A DNA stretch of 64,000 nucleotides, from NCBI RefSeq assembly GCF_009720835.1, contig NZ_WNKZ01000017.1, positions 1 through 64,000 of the forward strand. Reading direction: 5' to 3'. Position 1 is the first letter of the stretch. The number at the start of each line of letters is the position of its first letter. The DNA is from Pseudoduganella buxea (lineage in GTDB: Bacteria > Pseudomonadota > Gammaproteobacteria > Burkholderiales > Burkholderiaceae_D). Positions 6,794 through 15,263 of this stretch are shown here, one piece after another. Both the position numbers and the translations under genes were made by a program. The notes under the pieces were generated by a model. It searched no databases, had not been told where the DNA came from, and worked only from the letters and a program-made list of their open reading frames with translations.

Positions 6794-9754
6794 TCAGCCC
6801 AGCTGCGCCAGCATCTGGTTGGCGCGGGCCACCTGGTCGTCGCTGCCGCCACGGATGACTTCGTCGAGCAGCTCGCGCGCGCCTTCCTTGTCGCCAATCT
6901 CCTGGTAGGCAGTCGCCAGGTCCAGCTTCGTATCCATCTCCATCTGCATGGCCGACATCGGTTCGTCGATGGGGTTGTGCAGGGCTGCAGCCGACGACAC
7001 GGCATACGGGTCCGGTGCCGGTTCGGCCGGCGCGCTCGCCTGCGGCTGGGCCGTTTCGTCCAGGTCCAGGTCGATGCCGGACAGGTCGAATTCCGGCGGT
7101 GGCGCCGTCGGCGCGGCGTCCTCGCGGGGCAGCTCCGGCAGGCCGAAGTCCTGCTCGTCCAGGCCCAGCGACGGCTCCTGGGCCGGCGTGGCGGCAGCCT
7201 GGCCCGGCGGCACCGAGGCCGGCAGGTCGAAGTCCATCAGGTCCAGCTCGGCGAGCGGATCGGCAGTGCCGCTTGCCGCCGGAGCCGGCGCGGGCTTGTC
7301 TGTGCCCGGCAGGTCCAGGTCGAAGTCCATGCCCAGCTCGTCCAGCGAGGACGGTGGTGCCGTGGCGGGCGCAGGCGCCGTGGCGGGCTCGTCGCTATCG
7401 AAGGCCAGGTCCAGGTGAGCCGGCGCGGCATCCTCCGGTGGCTGCGGTGCCGGCGCGGCGGGCGGCTCGCCCAGCCCGCCCAGGTCGAAGTCGAGGAAGT
7501 GCTCGGCATCGGCATCGGCGGCGGCGGCCGGTGCGGCCGGCGGCGTGGCGGGACGCTCGTCGCCGAAGTCGAAGTCCATCAGGTTGGTGTCCGCCGGGGC
7601 GCTGGCCTCGGTGGCCGGCAGGGCCGTGGCATCCTGGTCGAAATCGAAGTCCTGTTCGACGGCGCTGCCGGGGGCACGGTAATCCGGCGCGGCCGTTCCC
7701 AGGTCCAGGTCGAGGCCACCTTCCTCGGCCGGGGCGCGCGCCGGGGCGCCATAGTTGGCGGAATAGTCGGACAGGCGCGCCGCATCGGCTTCGTCGTCGC
7801 GGCCGTTGCCCTGGGCATCGGCCGCATAGGCGGCAATGCCACCGGCGGCGGCCACGCCCGCGACGGCCGCGGCGGCGGCATAACTGCCCGGTGCCGGGGC
7901 GCCGCCATCGCCATACAGGGGATTGGCCGGATCGATCGAGCGGCCCAGCGCGGCGGCCTGGGTCCATTCCTCGCCGTGGCCCCGGGTGGCGGCATGCAGC
8001 TCGTTGGCCTGGGCCTCGAAGGCGCGGGTGTCCTTGCGGTTGGCGTAGATTTCCAGCAGCTTCAGGCGCACCGCGTGGCGTTCCGGATGGGTGCGCAGGG
8101 CCTCCTTCAGGATTTCCTCGGCCTGCAGGTCGCGGCCGTAGGCAATGTACACATCGGCTTCGGCGATGGGGTCGACTTCATTCGTGTCGAGCTGGCTGGC
8201 CGACGGCGCGAAGTTCGAATTGAACACGCTGTTGCTGGTGTCGACGCTCTGGCCGCCCGCTTCGGCGAACAGCGGCTGGGCCGGTGCCGTGTCGGCCAGC
8301 GGGGCCGGCACCGTCTTGGCGATGACGACCTTCTCGCGGGCCTTGCGGCGGCGCGACAGCATCAGGCCGGCGGCGGCCAGCAGCGCGGCCAGGGTCACGC
8401 CGATGATGGGAAGATTCTCCGTGATGCTGTCCATGATGCCCGGCTGGGCCGGCGGCATTACCACCGGCGGCGCGGCGGGCTTGGCGGCCGGATTCGGCGC
8501 CGTTGGCGTTGGCTGGGTTGGCTGTGTTGTGGCGGTCAGGTCGACGGGCGCCATCGGTTGCGGTGCGGCGGCCTTGTCGGCCTGGGCCACGGCGGCGGCA
8601 TTTGCCTTCGACTGGGCATCGGCGCCGCCGTCAGTCTTCACCGTCATCAGCTTTTCCAGGTCGCTGACGTTCTTTTCCAGTTCCTTGACGCGGGCAGCGG
8701 CGTCGGCCACTTGCTGGTCCTTGGCCAGCTTGTCCTCGATGGCCGGGGCCTTGCCCACCTTGCCCGAGCCCTCGCCCGCCTTCGACAGCTTCAGCTGGTC
8801 CTTCGCTTCATTGACGGCGGTCGGGCGCTCTTCCACCTTGGCCGTGATCTTGCCCGTTGCGCTCTGCCCCGTCTCCGGCGCCTTGGCCGGCGTGCTGGCG
8901 GCGACCTGGCCGGCCAGCCGGTTGCGGTAGGCATTGAAGTCGGCCGCGTGGGCGACGACGACACCGCGCGCCTCGCGCTGGCTGGTGCCGCGCACGACGT
9001 CGGCACCCGGCACAGACAGGATCGAGCCGGACTTGAGGCGGTTCATGTTCTTGCCGCTGAACGCTTCCGGATTGGCGCGGTACAGGGCCACCAGCATCAT
9101 GTCGAGCGACACGCCGGCCGGTTTCAGTTCGCTGGCGATTTCGCTCAAGGTGTCCCCACGGCGCACTTCCACGTCGGCGCGGTCCTGTTCCTCGCGGCGC
9201 TGCTGGGCCGTCGGAGCGGACGAGGCCGGCGGCACGGGCGTAGCGGCCGGCGGGGCCTGGCGTACCGGCTCCTGAGCACCGCGGCTGACGTCGACGGGCG
9301 CGGCCACCTGGGGCGACTGGGTGTTGCGCAGTTCGGCCGGATCGAGCAGGAAGGTGTACTCGCGCACCAGCCGGCCCTTGGCCCACGTCAGTTCCAGCAG
9401 CATGTCGACGAAGGGCTCGTTGATCGGCTGGCTGGACGTGACGCGGATGAATTGCCGGCCGTTGCGCTGTTCGATGTCGAAGCGCAGGTTCAACAGGGCC
9501 GGATTGAAGTCGATATTGGCGGCCCGGAAGGCTTCGGCCGGCGCCAGGCGCGCGGTCAGGTCGCCCGACTCCTCGGCGGTGACGGCGGTCAGCTCGATCT
9601 CGGCGCGCAATGGCTGGCCCAGCGACGACAATACCGTCAGCTTGCCCAGCCCGGCCGCATGGACGGCGGGCGACAGCAGCGCCGTGCCGATGACGGCGCT
9701 GGTCAGGGTGTGCAAGGCAAACGAGGCGATCCTGGAGCGTTTTTGTACAGGCAT
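6794..9754 (-). CDS. fimV: FimV-family peptidoglycan-binding polar hub protein
   Basis: A 986-residue inner-membrane protein that organises the cell pole and is needed for type IV pilus function in Pseudomonas. A signal peptide (about 1-33, ending AVHA) precedes the conserved FimV region (AGLGKLTVLSSLGQPLRAEI). A LysM domain follows near 190-250 (RRGDTLSEIA), then a short coiled coil near 340-370 and one membrane helix near 450-475 followed by RRRKAREK. A TPR-like segment lies near 545-610, then a long acidic region with repeated LDFDLG/DFDL blocks, and the FimV C-terminal domain (LATAYQEIGDKEGARELL). The Ala/Pro-rich middle is low complexity, as usual in this family. Start at 9754 gives a Lys/Arg-rich leader. 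Confidence 0.93.
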   Translation of the reverse strand: MPVQKRSRIASFALHTLTSAVIGTALLSPAVHAAGLGKLTVLSSLGQPLRAEIELTAVTAEESGDLTARLAPAEAFRAANIDFNPALLNLRFDIEQRNGRQFIRVTSSQPINEPFVDMLLELTWAKGRLVREYTFLLDPAELRNTQSPQVAAPVDVSRGAQEPVRQAPPAATPVPPASSAPTAQQRREEQDRADVEVRRGDTLSEIASELKPAGVSLDMMLVALYRANPEAFSGKNMNRLKSGSILSVPGADVVRGTSQREARGVVVAHAADFNAYRNRLAGQVAASTPAKAPETGQSATGKITAKVEERPTAVNEAKDQLKLSKAGEGSGKVGKAPAIEDKLAKDQQVADAAARVKELEKNVSDLEKLMTVKTDGGADAQSKANAAAVAQADKAAAPQPMAPVDLTATTQPTQPTPTAPNPAAKPAAPPVVMPPAQPGIMDSITENLPIIGVTLAALLAAAGLMLSRRRKAREKVVIAKTVPAPLADTAPAQPLFAEAGGQSVDTSNSVFNSNFAPSASQLDTNEVDPIAEADVYIAYGRDLQAEEILKEALRTHPERHAVRLKLLEIYANRKDTRAFEAQANELHAATRGHGEEWTQAAALGRSIDPANPLYGDGGAPAPGSYAAAAAVAGVAAAGGIAAYAADAQGNGRDDEADAARLSDYSANYGAPARAPAEEGGLDLDLGTAAPDYRAPGSAVEQDFDFDQDATALPATEASAPADTNLMDFDFGDERPATPPAAPAAAADADAEHFLDFDLGGLGEPPAAPAPQPPEDAAPAHLDLAFDSDEPATAPAPATAPPSSLDELGMDFDLDLPGTDKPAPAPAASGTADPLAELDLMDFDLPASVPPGQAAATPAQEPSLGLDEQDFGLPELPREDAAPTAPPPEFDLSGIDLDLDETAQPQASAPAEPAPDPYAVSSAAALHNPIDEPMSAMQMEMDTKLDLATAYQEIGDKEGARELLDEVIRGGSDDQVARANQMLAQLG

Positions 9755-9860
9755 ATTCTGTCGAGTAAAGTTGGCAACGGGAAAAAAGTTACTTTCCCAG
9801 ACGTCTCAACATAACACCTAGCCCCCTCGGCACGCAAGCTTTGCACTCCTGCTACAAGCC

Positions 9861-10017
9861 ATTCGCCCATCTCGACAGCAGCGGCGCAACGTAGCCCTTG
9901 GCTGAGCCCGTGTCCATTGTGGGGTCAGACCCCGACATGGACACAAGCTCAGCCAGAAAAACCACTACTTTTCCTGTTGAGTCCGTGTCTTTGTCGGGGT
10001 CTGACCCCAAGGTGGAC
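9861..10017. repeat. Tandem repeat unit 1 (157 bp) with two palindromes
   Basis: It starts attcgcccatctcgacagca and contains two palindromes, GTGTCCATTG..GACATGGACAC (centre GGGGTCAGACCCC, about 9909-9943) and GTGTCTTTGTC..AAGGTGGAC (centre GGGGTCTGACCCC, about 9985-10017). The two have opposite central orientation. The whole block recurs immediately as unit 2. Confidence 0.85.
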
Positions 10018-10160
10018 ATTCGCCCATCTCGACAGCAGCGGCGCAACGAAGCCCCCGGCTGAGCCCGTGTCCATTGTGGGGTCAGACCCCGACACGGACA
10101 CAAGCTCAACCAGAAAAATCACTACTTTTCCTGTTGAGTCCGTGTCTTTGTCGGGGTCTG
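10018..10160. repeat. Tandem repeat unit 2, interrupted at its second palindrome
   Basis: It repeats 9861-10003 with few changes (gtagcccttgg becomes gaagcccccgg; catggac becomes cacggac). Its second palindrome is interrupted after TCGGGGTCTG, where the 72-nt insert begins; the lost right arm (CCCCAAGGTGGACAC) resumes after the insert. Confidence 0.85.
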
Positions 10161-10232
10161 GACGGAGGCCTGACAAGCACGTCAGTCCCGCTCCGCAGGC
10201 GAAGAGCTGCGCTCATCGAATCCCTCCTGCGC
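10161..10232. repeat. Structured ~72-nt insert at the centre of a palindromic unit
   Basis: It contains the hairpin CTGAC/GTCAG around AAGCAC at its left and pairing CGCAG/CTGCG near its middle. In reverse complement it matches 2600-2676, including ATTCGATGAGCGCAGC and CTTCGCCTGCG. Both copies replace only the few central bases of the short palindrome. Confidence 0.75.
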
Positions 10233-10304
10233 CCCCAAGGTGGACACGGCCTGAGCTTGTATCCACAGCGGGGCCTGAAAGGAGGGGTGACATGCATGAC
10301 AATG

Positions 10305-10330
10305 AAAAAAGCCGGGCGAGCCCGGCTTTT
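10305..10330 (-). terminator. Rho-independent terminator of asd
   Basis: GCCGGGC and GCCCGGC form a perfect 7-bp stem around GA. On the minus strand it is followed by six T (10305-10310), 18 bases beyond the asd stop codon. The four T on the other side make weak plus-strand activity possible. Confidence 0.9.
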
Positions 10331-10347
10331 CGTGGTGCGAGGACGGC

Positions 10348-11475
10348 TTACTTGTCCAGCACAATGCGCAGCATGCGGCGCAGCGGTTCGGCCGCGCCCC
10401 ACAGCAGCTGGTCGCCCACCGTGAAGGCGGACAGGTATTCCGGGCCCATCGACATCTTGCGCACGCGGCCGACGGGGATCGTCAGGCTGCCCGTGACGGC
10501 GGCCGGGGTCAGGTCCAGTACGGACGCTTCGCGCGTGTTCGGCACGAACTTCACCCACTGGTTGTCATTGGCGATGATGTCGTTGACTTCGTCCAGCGGC
10601 ACGTCCTTCTTCAGCTTGATGGTCAGTGCCTGCGAGTGGCAGCGCATGGCGCCGATGCGCACGCACAGCCCGTCCACGGGAATCTCGGTGGAACCGAAGG
10701 CGGCGCCCCGGCCCAGGATCTTGTTGGTCTCGGCGCCGGCCTTCCACTCTTCCTTCGACTGGCCGTTGCCCAGATCCTTGTCGATCCACGGGATCAGGTT
10801 GCCGGCCAGCGGCACGCCGAACTGCTTCGTTTCGTCGGCCGACAGGCCGTGCTGCGTGGCCAGCACCTGGCGGTCGATTTCCAGGATGGCGGCGGCCGGG
10901 TTGTCCAGCAGGGCCTTGACGGACTGGTTGATGGTGCCGAACTGGGTCAGCAGCTCGCGCATGTGCTGGGCACCGCCGCCGGAGGCGGCCTGGTACGTCA
11001 TCGACGTCATCCAGTCGACCAGGTCGGCCTTGAACAGGCCGCCCAGGCCCATCAGCATGCACGACACGGTGCAGTTACCGCCGATGAAGTTCTTCACGCC
11101 CTTCGTCATCGCATCCTTGATGACGTTCAGGTTGACGGGGTCCAGCACGATGACGGCGTCCTTGTCCATGCGCAGGGTCGACGCGGCGTCGATCCAGTAG
11201 CCGTTCCAGCCGGCCGCGCGCAGTTTCGGGAACACTTCGCCCGTGTAGTCGCCGCCCTGGCAGGAGATGATGATCTCGCAGCGTTTCAGTTCGTCGATGT
11301 CCGTCGCGTCCTTCAGGGTCGTTTCGTTCTTCGCCATGGCCGGGGCCTTGCCGCCCGTGTTCGACGTCGAGAAGAACACCGGCTCGATGAAGTTGAAATC
11401 GCCCTCTTCCTGCATGCGCTGCATCAGGACGGAACCGACCATGCCGCGCCAACCTACCAGACCTACTAATTTCAT
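10348..11475 (-). CDS. asd: Aspartate-semialdehyde dehydrogenase
   Basis: A 375-residue enzyme that reduces aspartyl phosphate to aspartate semialdehyde, feeding lysine, methionine, threonine and diaminopimelate synthesis. The nucleotide-binding [11 protein letters not shown] is at the N-terminus, and the catalytic Cys is in [10 protein letters not shown] near residue 135. The sequence is of the longer gammaproteobacterial Asd type. The start is the ATG of [11 protein letters not shown], preceded by GAGGGA; the frame is open 25 codons further upstream but without homology. It follows leuB on the same strand by about 100 bases and ends in a strong terminator. Confidence 0.96.
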   Translation of the reverse strand: MKLVGLVGWRGMVGSVLMQRMQEEGDFNFIEPVFFSTSNTGGKAPAMAKNETTLKDATDIDELKRCEIIISCQGGDYTGEVFPKLRAAGWNGYWIDAASTLRMDKDAVIVLDPVNLNVIKDAMTKGVKNFIGGNCTVSCMLMGLGGLFKADLVDWMTSMTYQAASGGGAQHMRELLTQFGTINQSVKALLDNPAAAILEIDRQVLATQHGLSADETKQFGVPLAGNLIPWIDKDLGNGQSKEEWKAGAETNKILGRGAAFGSTEIPVDGLCVRIGAMRCHSQALTIKLKKDVPLDEVNDIIANDNQWVKFVPNTREASVLDLTPAAVTGSLTIPVGRVRKMSMGPEYLSAFTVGDQLLWGAAEPLRRMLRIVLDK

Positions 11476-11575
11476 TTGGAATCCCTCGGATATTTTATGT
11501 GTTCTCGTGTAACGCGGCGCGGGCCGATTCGGCATACAAGCGGCTGACAAGCAGCTTGCCGCGCGGCGCGCATAT

Positions 11576-12649
11576 TTATTTCGCCAGCGCCGCGACGACC
11601 GCGTCGCCCATCTGTTCGGTGCCGATCTTGCGCGTGCCGTCTTCGTAGATGTCCGGCGTGCGCAGGCCCTGGGCCAGCACGGCCTTGACGGCGTTCTCGA
11701 TGCGGTCGGCCTGTTCGGCGCGGCCCAGCGAGTAGCGCAGCATCATCGCGGCGGACAGAATCGTCGCCAGCGGATTGGCCACACCCTTGCCGGCGATGTC
11801 CGGCGCGGAACCGTGCGACGGCTCGTACAGGCCCTTGTTGTTCGCGTCCAGCGACGCCGATGGCAGCATGCCGATCGAGCCGGTCAGCATGGCAGCCGCG
11901 TCGGACAGGATATCGCCGAACATATTGCCGGTGACGATGACGTCGAACTTCTTCGGCGCGCGCACCAGCTGCATGGCCGCGTTGTCGACGTACATATGGT
12001 CCAGCGCGACGTCCGGATATTCCTTGTGCACATCGGTGACGATGTCCTTCCAGAACTGGAACGTCTCCAGCACATTGGCCTTGTCCACCGACGTCAGGCG
12101 CTTGTCGCGCTTTTGCGCGGCCTGGAAGGCCACGTGGGCGATGCGGCGGATCTCGCCTTCGGCGTAGCGCATCGTGTCGAAGCCTTCGCGCTGGCCCTTG
12201 AACGGGCCGTCCGGGCATTCGCGCACGCCGCGTGGCTGGCCGAAGTAGATGTCGCCCGTCAGTTCGCGGATGATCAGGATGTCCAGGCCCGACACCACTT
12301 CCGGCTTCAGCGTCGAGGCACCGGCCAGTTCCGGGTACAGGATGGCCGGACGCAGGTTGGCGAACAGGCCCAGGTTCTTGCGCAGGCCGAGGATGGCCTG
12401 CTCCGGGCGCAGGGGCCGGTCCAGGGTGTCGTACTTCCAGTCGCCGACGGCGCCGAACAGCACGGCGTCGGCCGCTTGCGCCAGGGCCAGCGTGGCTTCG
12501 GGCAGCGGGTGGCCGGACGCCTCGTAGCCGGCGCCGCCGACCGGCGCCGTCTCCAGTTCGAACGGTTCGTCCAGCGCGTTCAAGACCTTCACGGCCTGGG
12601 CGACGATTTCCGGACCGATGCCGTCGCCCGGCAGGATTGCGATTTTCAT
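11576..12649 (-). CDS. leuB: 3-isopropylmalate dehydrogenase
   Basis: A 357-residue NAD-dependent oxidative decarboxylase, the third step of leucine synthesis. [16 protein letters not shown] is the family N-terminus. The substrate arginines ([23 protein letters not shown]) and the metal-binding [11 protein letters not shown] and [14 protein letters not shown] segments are all present. It follows leuD by 11 bases and precedes asd. The order leuC-entericidin-leuD-leuB-asd on one strand is typical of Burkholderiales and suggests one operon. Confidence 0.97.
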   Translation of the reverse strand: MKIAILPGDGIGPEIVAQAVKVLNALDEPFELETAPVGGAGYEASGHPLPEATLALAQAADAVLFGAVGDWKYDTLDRPLRPEQAILGLRKNLGLFANLRPAILYPELAGASTLKPEVVSGLDILIIRELTGDIYFGQPRGVRECPDGPFKGQREGFDTMRYAEGEIRRIAHVAFQAAQKRDKRLTSVDKANVLETFQFWKDIVTDVHKEYPDVALDHMYVDNAAMQLVRAPKKFDVIVTGNMFGDILSDAAAMLTGSIGMLPSASLDANNKGLYEPSHGSAPDIAGKGVANPLATILSAAMMLRYSLGRAEQADRIENAVKAVLAQGLRTPDIYEDGTRKIGTEQMGDAVVAALAK

Positions 12650-12660
12650 GTTTATCGTTC

Positions 12661-13308
12661 TCAGATCGAGTTTGCCAGCCAGGGCTGGTTTGCCAGATGA
12701 CGCTCTTCGAAGGCGCGGATCGTGTCCGCGTGACGCAGGGTCAGGCCGATGTCGTCGAGGCCATTCATCAGGCAGTATTTACGGAAGGCGTCCACCTGGA
12801 AGGGGTAGGCGATGGCACCGTCCTGGGAGCGGATGACTTGCTGCTCAAGGTCGACCACCAGGCGGTAACCGGGGAAGGCCTTGACTTGATTGAACAGATG
12901 ATCGATCTGCGCTTCGGTGAGCACGACCGGCAGCAGGCCGTTCTTGAAGCAGTTGTTGAAGAAGATGTCGGCGAAGCTGGGCGCCAGGATGGCACGGAAA
13001 CCGTATTGGTCCAGCGCCCACGGCGCGTGTTCGCGCGACGAGCCGCAACCGAAGTTTTTTCGGGTCAGCAGGATCGAGGCGCCCTGGTATTGCGGCTGGT
13101 TCAGCACGAAGTCCGGGTTCAGCGGGCGGCGTGCATTGTCCATGCCCGGTTCGCCGTGGTCCAGGTAGCGCCATTCGTCGAACAGGTTGGGACCGAAACC
13201 GGTGCGGCGGATCGACTTCAGGAACTGCTTCGGGATGATGGCATCGGTGTCGACGTTGGGACGGTCGAGGGGAGCGACGAGGCCTTCGTAGATCGTGAAT
13301 TTTTCCAT
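12661..13308 (-). CDS. leuD: 3-isopropylmalate dehydratase small subunit
   Basis: A 215-residue swivel-domain subunit that pairs with LeuC to isomerise isopropylmalate. [18 protein letters not shown] and [14 protein letters not shown] are diagnostic. The start at 13308 ([10 protein letters not shown]) matches the family; the frame remains open for 36 more codons without homology. The entericidin-like gene ends 43 bases upstream and leuB starts 11 bases downstream. Length is normal. Confidence 0.97.
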   Translation of the reverse strand: MEKFTIYEGLVAPLDRPNVDTDAIIPKQFLKSIRRTGFGPNLFDEWRYLDHGEPGMDNARRPLNPDFVLNQPQYQGASILLTRKNFGCGSSREHAPWALDQYGFRAILAPSFADIFFNNCFKNGLLPVVLTEAQIDHLFNQVKAFPGYRLVVDLEQQVIRSQDGAIAYPFQVDAFRKYCLMNGLDDIGLTLRHADTIRAFEERHLANQPWLANSI

Positions 13309-13351
13309 GGTGCTCTGCTGGTGGGCGGCGCGCCGGGGCGCTGCCGCGATG

Positions 13352-13474
13352 TTATTTTCTGCCGGCGCCTTCGACGACCTGGCCGACTTTCTGGACGTCC
13401 TTGCCGATGCCGGCAATGGTATTGCAGCCGGTCAGGACAAGCGTGGCGATGGCGATGGCGAACAGGGTTTTCAT
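13352..13474 (-). CDS. Entericidin-like small lipoprotein
   Basis: A 40-residue protein with a lipoprotein signal ([17 protein letters not shown], lipobox LTGC) followed by [19 protein letters not shown], the entericidin A/B signature. Entericidins are tiny outer-membrane lipoproteins first described as a toxin/antidote pair in E. coli; the role of lone copies is not settled. A copy between leuC and leuD is a recurring feature of betaproteobacterial leu operons. It is too short for many gene callers. An ATG at 13474 with a clear lipobox supports it; no second entericidin is adjacent. Confidence 0.88.
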   Translation of the reverse strand: MKTLFAIAIATLVLTGCNTIAGIGKDVQKVGQVVEGAGRK

Positions 13475-13529
13475 GATGTCTCGGACTTCTTGTAAAAGCG
13501 GTTCAACCCCGGGCAGACCGGGGCGGACC

Positions 13530-13547
13530 CCTTGGACCCGGCCCCGG
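13530..13547. repeat. 18-bp GC-rich repeat shared with the recQ upstream region
   Basis: CCTTGGACCCGGCCCCGG occurs here in the leuC-entericidin gap and again exactly at 40328-40345. Just before it, CCCCGG and CCGGGG form a small inverted repeat (about 13507-13522). Confidence 0.7.
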
Positions 13548-13572
13548 TACTGCGCGGCGGGGTGCAATGACG

Positions 13573-14973
13573 TCAGCGGATCGCGCGGACGTCGACAAAG
13601 TGGCCGGCGATACCGGCGGCGGCGGCCATGGCGGGCGACACCAGGTGGGTTCGTCCACCCTGGCCCTGGCGGCCTTCGAAATTGCGGTTCGACGTCGAGG
13701 CGCAGCGCTCGCCCGGCTCGAGCCGGTCGGCGTTCATCGCCAGGCACATCGAGCAGCCCGGCTCGCGCCATTCGAAGCCGGCGGCGCGGAAGATCGTGTC
13801 CAGCCCTTCCCGCTCGGCCTGTTCCTTGACGAGGCCGGAGCCCGGCACCACCATCGCCAGCTTGACGTTCGAGGCGCGCTGCTTGCCGCGCACCACGGCG
13901 GCGGCCGCGCGCAGGTCCTCGATGCGCGAGTTGGTGCAGGAGCCGATGAAGACCTTGTCGATGCGGATATCCTCGATCGCCGTGTTGGGCTCGAGCGCCA
14001 TGTAGGTCAGCGCCTTTTCCATCGCGTCGCGCTTGACCGGGTCCTTTTCCTGGTCCGGATCGGGCACGCGGCCGTCCACCGACGTCACCATCTCGGGCGA
14101 CGTGCCCCAGGTGACCTGCGGCTTGATCTCGGCCGCGTTCAAGGTGACGACCAGGTCGAAGCGGGCGCCCGGGTCGCTGTGCAGGGTGCGCCAGTAGGCC
14201 ACGGCCTGGTCCCAGTGCGGGCCGGCGGGGGCAAACGGGCGGCCCTTGATGTAGTTGATCGTGGTGTCGTCGACGGCCACCATGCCGGCGCGCGCGCCCG
14301 CCTCGATGGCCATGTTACAGACCGTCATGCGGCCTTCCATCGACAGCGAACGGATCGCCTGGCCGGCGAACTCGATGGCGTAGCCGGTGCCGCCGGCCGT
14401 GCCGATGACGCCGATGACGGCCAGCACGATGTCCTTGGCGGTGACGCCGGCCGGCAATGCGCCGTCCACCTGCACCAGCATCGCCTTCGATTTCTTCGCC
14501 AGCAGGGTCTGCGTGGCCAGCACGTGCTCGACTTCGGAGGTGCCGATGCCGTGCGCCAGCGCGCCGAAGGCGCCGTGGGTCGACGTGTGCGAGTCGCCGC
14601 AGACCACCGTCATGCCCGGCAGGGTGGCGCCCTGCTCCGGCCCGATCACGTGGACGATGCCCTGGCGCTTGTCGTTCATGTTGAAGTACGTCAGGCCGTA
14701 GGCCTTGGCATTGCCGTCCAGCGTTTCCACCTGCAGGCGCGAGACGGGATCGGCGATGCCGTGCGAGCGGTCCGTGGTCGGCACGTTGTGGTCGGCCACG
14801 GCCAGGTTGGCCGACAGGCGCCACGGCTGGCGATTGGCCTCGCGCAGGCCGTCGAAGGCTTGCGGGCTCGTGACTTCATGCAGGAGGTGGCGATCGATAT
14901 ACAGGATGGCGGTGCCGTCCTCCTCGGTACGCACCACGTGGGATTCCCAGAGTTTGTCGTAAAGCGTCTTCAT
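13573..14973 (-). CDS. leuC: 3-isopropylmalate dehydratase large subunit
   Basis: A 466-residue aconitase-family subunit carrying the [4Fe-4S] cluster. The cluster cysteines are in [15 protein letters not shown] and [11 protein letters not shown]. The N-terminus [14 protein letters not shown] fixes the start at 14973; the frame stays open 61 codons upstream into a repeat and is ignored there. It is first in the leuC-entericidin-leuD-leuB-asd run, so the promoter for the group should lie just upstream. Confidence 0.97.
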   Translation of the reverse strand: MKTLYDKLWESHVVRTEEDGTAILYIDRHLLHEVTSPQAFDGLREANRQPWRLSANLAVADHNVPTTDRSHGIADPVSRLQVETLDGNAKAYGLTYFNMNDKRQGIVHVIGPEQGATLPGMTVVCGDSHTSTHGAFGALAHGIGTSEVEHVLATQTLLAKKSKAMLVQVDGALPAGVTAKDIVLAVIGVIGTAGGTGYAIEFAGQAIRSLSMEGRMTVCNMAIEAGARAGMVAVDDTTINYIKGRPFAPAGPHWDQAVAYWRTLHSDPGARFDLVVTLNAAEIKPQVTWGTSPEMVTSVDGRVPDPDQEKDPVKRDAMEKALTYMALEPNTAIEDIRIDKVFIGSCTNSRIEDLRAAAAVVRGKQRASNVKLAMVVPGSGLVKEQAEREGLDTIFRAAGFEWREPGCSMCLAMNADRLEPGERCASTSNRNFEGRQGQGGRTHLVSPAMAAAAGIAGHFVDVRAIR

Positions 14974-15012
14974 GATTGCTGCTACTGCCTGTGTGTAAGA
15001 AATACCATTTTG

Positions 15013-15043
15013 ATTATGCCACAGTTTGTGCGCTGCAAAACAA
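15013..15043 (-). promoter_or_regulatory. Possible promoter of the leu operon
   Basis: On the minus strand CATAAT (15013-15018) lies 40 bases before the leuC start. TTTTGC (15035-15040) stands 16 bases upstream of it, or TTGTTT (15038-15043) at 19 bases. The -10 is good and the -35 weak. No leucine-rich leader peptide was found between here and leuC. Confidence 0.4.
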
Positions 15044-15136
15044 GCCGACTTCCGGCCTTGTGGACCGGCGCCTCTTGATTGGGTGCGGCGCGCCGCTGGC
15101 GCCCGATATTGCAAGAAACTGCCAAAAGTTACCCAA

Positions 15137-15159
15137 AAAATGGGGACAGACCCCATTTT
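15137..15159. repeat. Palindromic repeat, centre GGGGACAGACCCC
   Basis: AAAATGGGG and CCCCATTTT form a perfect 9-bp inverted repeat around ACAGA. It sits in the leuC upstream region, beyond the proposed promoter. Confidence 0.85.
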
Positions 15160-15178
15160 AGAGGAAACATTGCCAAAT

Positions 15179-15200
15179 AAATGGGGTCTGTCCCCCTTTT
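15179..15200. repeat. Palindromic repeat, centre GGGGTCTGTCCCC
   Basis: AAATGGGG and CCCCcTTTT flank TCTGT, the reverse complement of the centre of the copy 20 bases to the left. The two copies therefore form a head-to-head pair. The GGGG-N5-CCCC core resembles the 2.6 and 10 kb repeats, but the outer arms are A/T here. Confidence 0.85.
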
Positions 15201-15208
15201 ATTGGCAA

Positions 15209-15239
15209 TAAAAAAAGCCTGCGAGGTAGTCGCAGGCTT
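15209..15239 (-). terminator. Rho-independent terminator of the cheZ-cheA operon
   Basis: GCCTGCGA (15217-15224) pairs with TCGCAGGC (15230-15237) around GGTAG. On the minus strand it is followed by a run of T (15210-15216), about 25 bases past the cheA stop. Confidence 0.9.
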
Positions 15240-15263
15240 CTTGTACAACGCTTGGCGTTTTGA

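Larger units (their letters stand above)
9755..10347. other. 593-base gap between fimV and asd, largely repeats
   Basis: No gene is credible here. 9755-9860 is the fimV upstream region. 9861-10160 is a near-perfect tandem duplication containing four palindromic units. 10161-10232 is the structured insert of the long palindrome form, 10233-10285 holds decayed repeat remnants (including GACATGCATG, also found at 2652), and 10305-10330 is the asd terminator. Confidence 0.8.
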
